From Tubiluchus corallicola (Eukaryota > Priapulida > Priapulimorpha > Priapulimorphida > Tubiluchidae): 22,918 bases of DNA. The notes under the pieces were generated by a model. It worked only from the letters and a program-made list of their open reading frames with translations. It did not search any database and was not told where the DNA came from. The position numbers and the translations under genes are program-made. The stretch's first letter is position 1. Each line of letters starts with the position of its first letter. The stretch covers positions 672,501-695,418 of the forward strand of contig JAQGDQ010000082.1 in assembly GCA_030141605.1 (NCBI GenBank), read 5' to 3'. This document shows, piece by piece, positions 21,382-22,918 of the stretch.

Positions 21382-22657
21382 CAAAATGAAATAGATTGCA
21401 AAGTTCTGCTACAAAGCACTACACTGAACTGTAGATGTAATTCACATTAATAACTGAAAATATCCAGTTCTCATAGTTAACCCACATTGCCATACCCATG
21501 CTTACATTCCTAGAATTCTGTTACCAAGATGTTTCTTCCTACATGTATTATTTATCTATATTGACCAAACTTTGGGAATAATGGCTTAATAGTAGCAACC
21601 ACCTCAATATCCAAGCTATCCACAAAAGTAATTAACTTGAATATACATGTACAATTAAACATGTTAATTGAGGCAACTTCAGAACCTGTTGAAAAGTACA
21701 AAAATTGAAAGTACTGGTGAAATGAATGATTTCGCGGCATTATAGATGATGATGATGATTTTTAATTTATCGTCAAAGAAATTGTTAAATCCATTAATGA
21801 CAATATTTAATACTTTCAAAATATGTGTATGTTGTTAATACAGTTGAAATGAGCATTGTAGTGATGGAATCATGGAAACAATTGTTTATGTATCACTAAT
21901 AAAAGCAAACTCTGCCTGTGAACTGAACTAGCCTGTAATGGCTGCTAGCTAAATTTGCCTTAGAAGTGAAAAACTACCTGGCCAATGGTCATTTAATAAA
22001 AATTTGTGCGACGTGATGAGATAATTATTACTTTTAAGGGTACATTTAATTTTATACTAATTGGTTACAATACTTAAGTTTTGTTTCATTATATAATTTC
22101 ACGTTTCTTACACTTTTGGTACACAGTTACCATTATACTGTTATCATTCAAGCCAATCATTATAGGAGTTATGATAAAAATTACCTTACTTGGTACCATC
22201 CAGCATTTTAGCTGCTAAAAAAATTTGTTTGATTTGTTGTGTACCTGCCAAAATACCATTAGTGACACAAAGTCAATTTGGTTTTTGTTCTTTGGCTCCT
22301 TGGTCGTGCAAGTCACATGCCTTGCAGCTTTATATCAACGTATGAGGGTTTGGAGTCTTAAATTTGACTTTAAATTTATTACCATTTCCTATATTCGACT
22401 GTTTTGAACAGCCAGGTACATTCATACTTTTGTTTGTGCAATTTACATTTTATTAATAGTTATAGTTTAAGTTATGTGGTTATAAAATTTTTATGTTCAG
22501 ACAAAAATGTTATAAAATGGGGATCCATTCTGTGATTTAGAAGAACAGACGAGGTCTGTTCTATTCTACTCGTGATAACCAAAAAAAATCAGGCAGCTTG
22601 TTCACTGACAGTTACGGTCAAAAAACAATTACCAAGTATGCTCTGGTCTTTCGTATA
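21382..22657 (+). other. 3'UTR and outer right-arm sequence downstream of the zinc-finger gene
   Basis: AT-rich sequence follows the stop codon. It contains a short GAT-type triplet run (21747-21760) and the candidate poly(A) signal at 21898. Beyond it lies the mirror of left 4763-5514. A 60-codon open frame at 22225-22407 has no recognisable domain and is not conserved in full between arms. Confidence 0.45.
21898..21903 (+). terminator. Candidate poly(A) signal of the right zinc-finger copy
   Basis: AATAAA in CACTAATAAAAGC lies about 520 bases after the stop and is conserved in the left arm. Other hexamers occur further on, so the true 3' end is uncertain. Confidence 0.45.
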
Positions 22658-22685
22658 TGTACGTTGAACAGTCGAGGTTCTACTG
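22658..22685 (-). mobile_element. Sequence resembling a pogo/Tigger-type terminal repeat (right arm copy)
   Basis: This is the mirror of the left-arm terminus at 4735-4762, followed by TA on the + strand. Its presence at the equivalent place in both arms shows the element was there before the inverted duplication. Confidence 0.45.
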
Positions 22686-22918
22686 TATCATAATCAGCAA
22701 TAACGAAGGCAAATATTTTTGTTATAGTGATTTAATAAACGAAATAATTTTTTATTTTAAATTACAATACATTTTGCTTAGTTGATTGTGTTTTGATACA
22801 CCAATTAATAAAAATTAAAATCCCACAAAATCAGAAAAAATCCAATTTCAAACTACACCACTGTAGTTTACTTTAGTTGAAAGAATTGTGGAATTCATTA
22901 AGAATTGAACTTGTGTTA

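Larger units (their letters stand above)
13996..22918 (-). repeat. Right arm of the giant inverted repeat, running off the window end
   Basis: This is the mirror copy of 4502-13355. It carries the intact zinc-finger gene on the + strand, the decayed reverse-transcriptase segment and the CA microsatellite. Arm-specific changes include an extra stretch of about 35 bases near 15719-15755, a replaced segment near 17973-18004, loss of about 19 bases near 14670, and 24 additional bases in the tail of the zinc-finger gene relative to the left copy. The outer limit lies beyond 22918. Confidence 0.95.

Noticed and set aside
4502-22918. Viral or CRISPR-type system in the repeat
   Set aside because: There are no regularly spaced short repeats, no cas-like proteins and no viral structural genes. 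The repeat is explained by a gene-containing inverted duplication.

Overview
The window looks like nuclear DNA of an invertebrate animal. It is AT-rich, has spliced genes with GT-AG introns of 0.7-2.8 kb, carries metazoan-type genes (SAP30BP/HCNGP and a poly-C2H2 zinc-finger protein) and contains decayed transposon remains. An arthropod, perhaps an insect, is my best guess, but the species cannot be named from what I can see. I find no bacterial-type operon, rRNA, tRNA or CRISPR array.

Layout. (1) Positions 78-3557 on the + strand hold the last two coding exons of a SAP30BP (HCNGP-like) gene, separated by a 2.8-kb intron and followed by a 3'UTR with a poly(A) signal at 4338. (2) From 4502 or earlier to the window end lies a very large inverted repeat. 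The left arm (about 4502-13355) matches the reverse complement of the right arm (about 13996-22918), around a unique spacer of about 640 bp (13356-13995). The outer end of the right arm still matches left position 4502 at the last base, so the full repeat extends beyond this window.

(3) Each arm carries a copy of the same gene, arranged head to head and transcribed away from the spacer: a three-exon C2H2 zinc-finger protein with 11 fingers and a long lysine-rich C-terminal tail. The right copy (16813-21381, +) is intact in my model at 1064 codons and ends with an AT-hook-like RGRPRKK. The left copy (6479-10576, -) has an in-frame TAG inside a rearranged internal tandem repeat. It should make a protein of about 910 residues without the AT-hook and acidic C-terminus, although the reading frame after the stop remains open. 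(4) Between spacer and gene, each arm holds a decayed non-LTR retrotransposon reverse-transcriptase fragment and a CA/TG microsatellite. Near each outer end is a short sequence resembling the terminal repeat of a pogo/Tigger-type DNA transposon.

How it fits together. The spacer is locally CpG-enriched, with ETS-like and E-box motifs, and could be a shared bidirectional promoter for the twin genes; this is inference. The arms look nearly identical over the genes, including introns, but clearly diverge near the spacer. This gradient, together with CpG-to-TpG differences and both-arm mobile-element remnants, suggests a real, fairly old palindromic duplication with possible gene conversion. A fold-back assembly of two haplotypes must still be excluded. 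All identity estimates are by eye.
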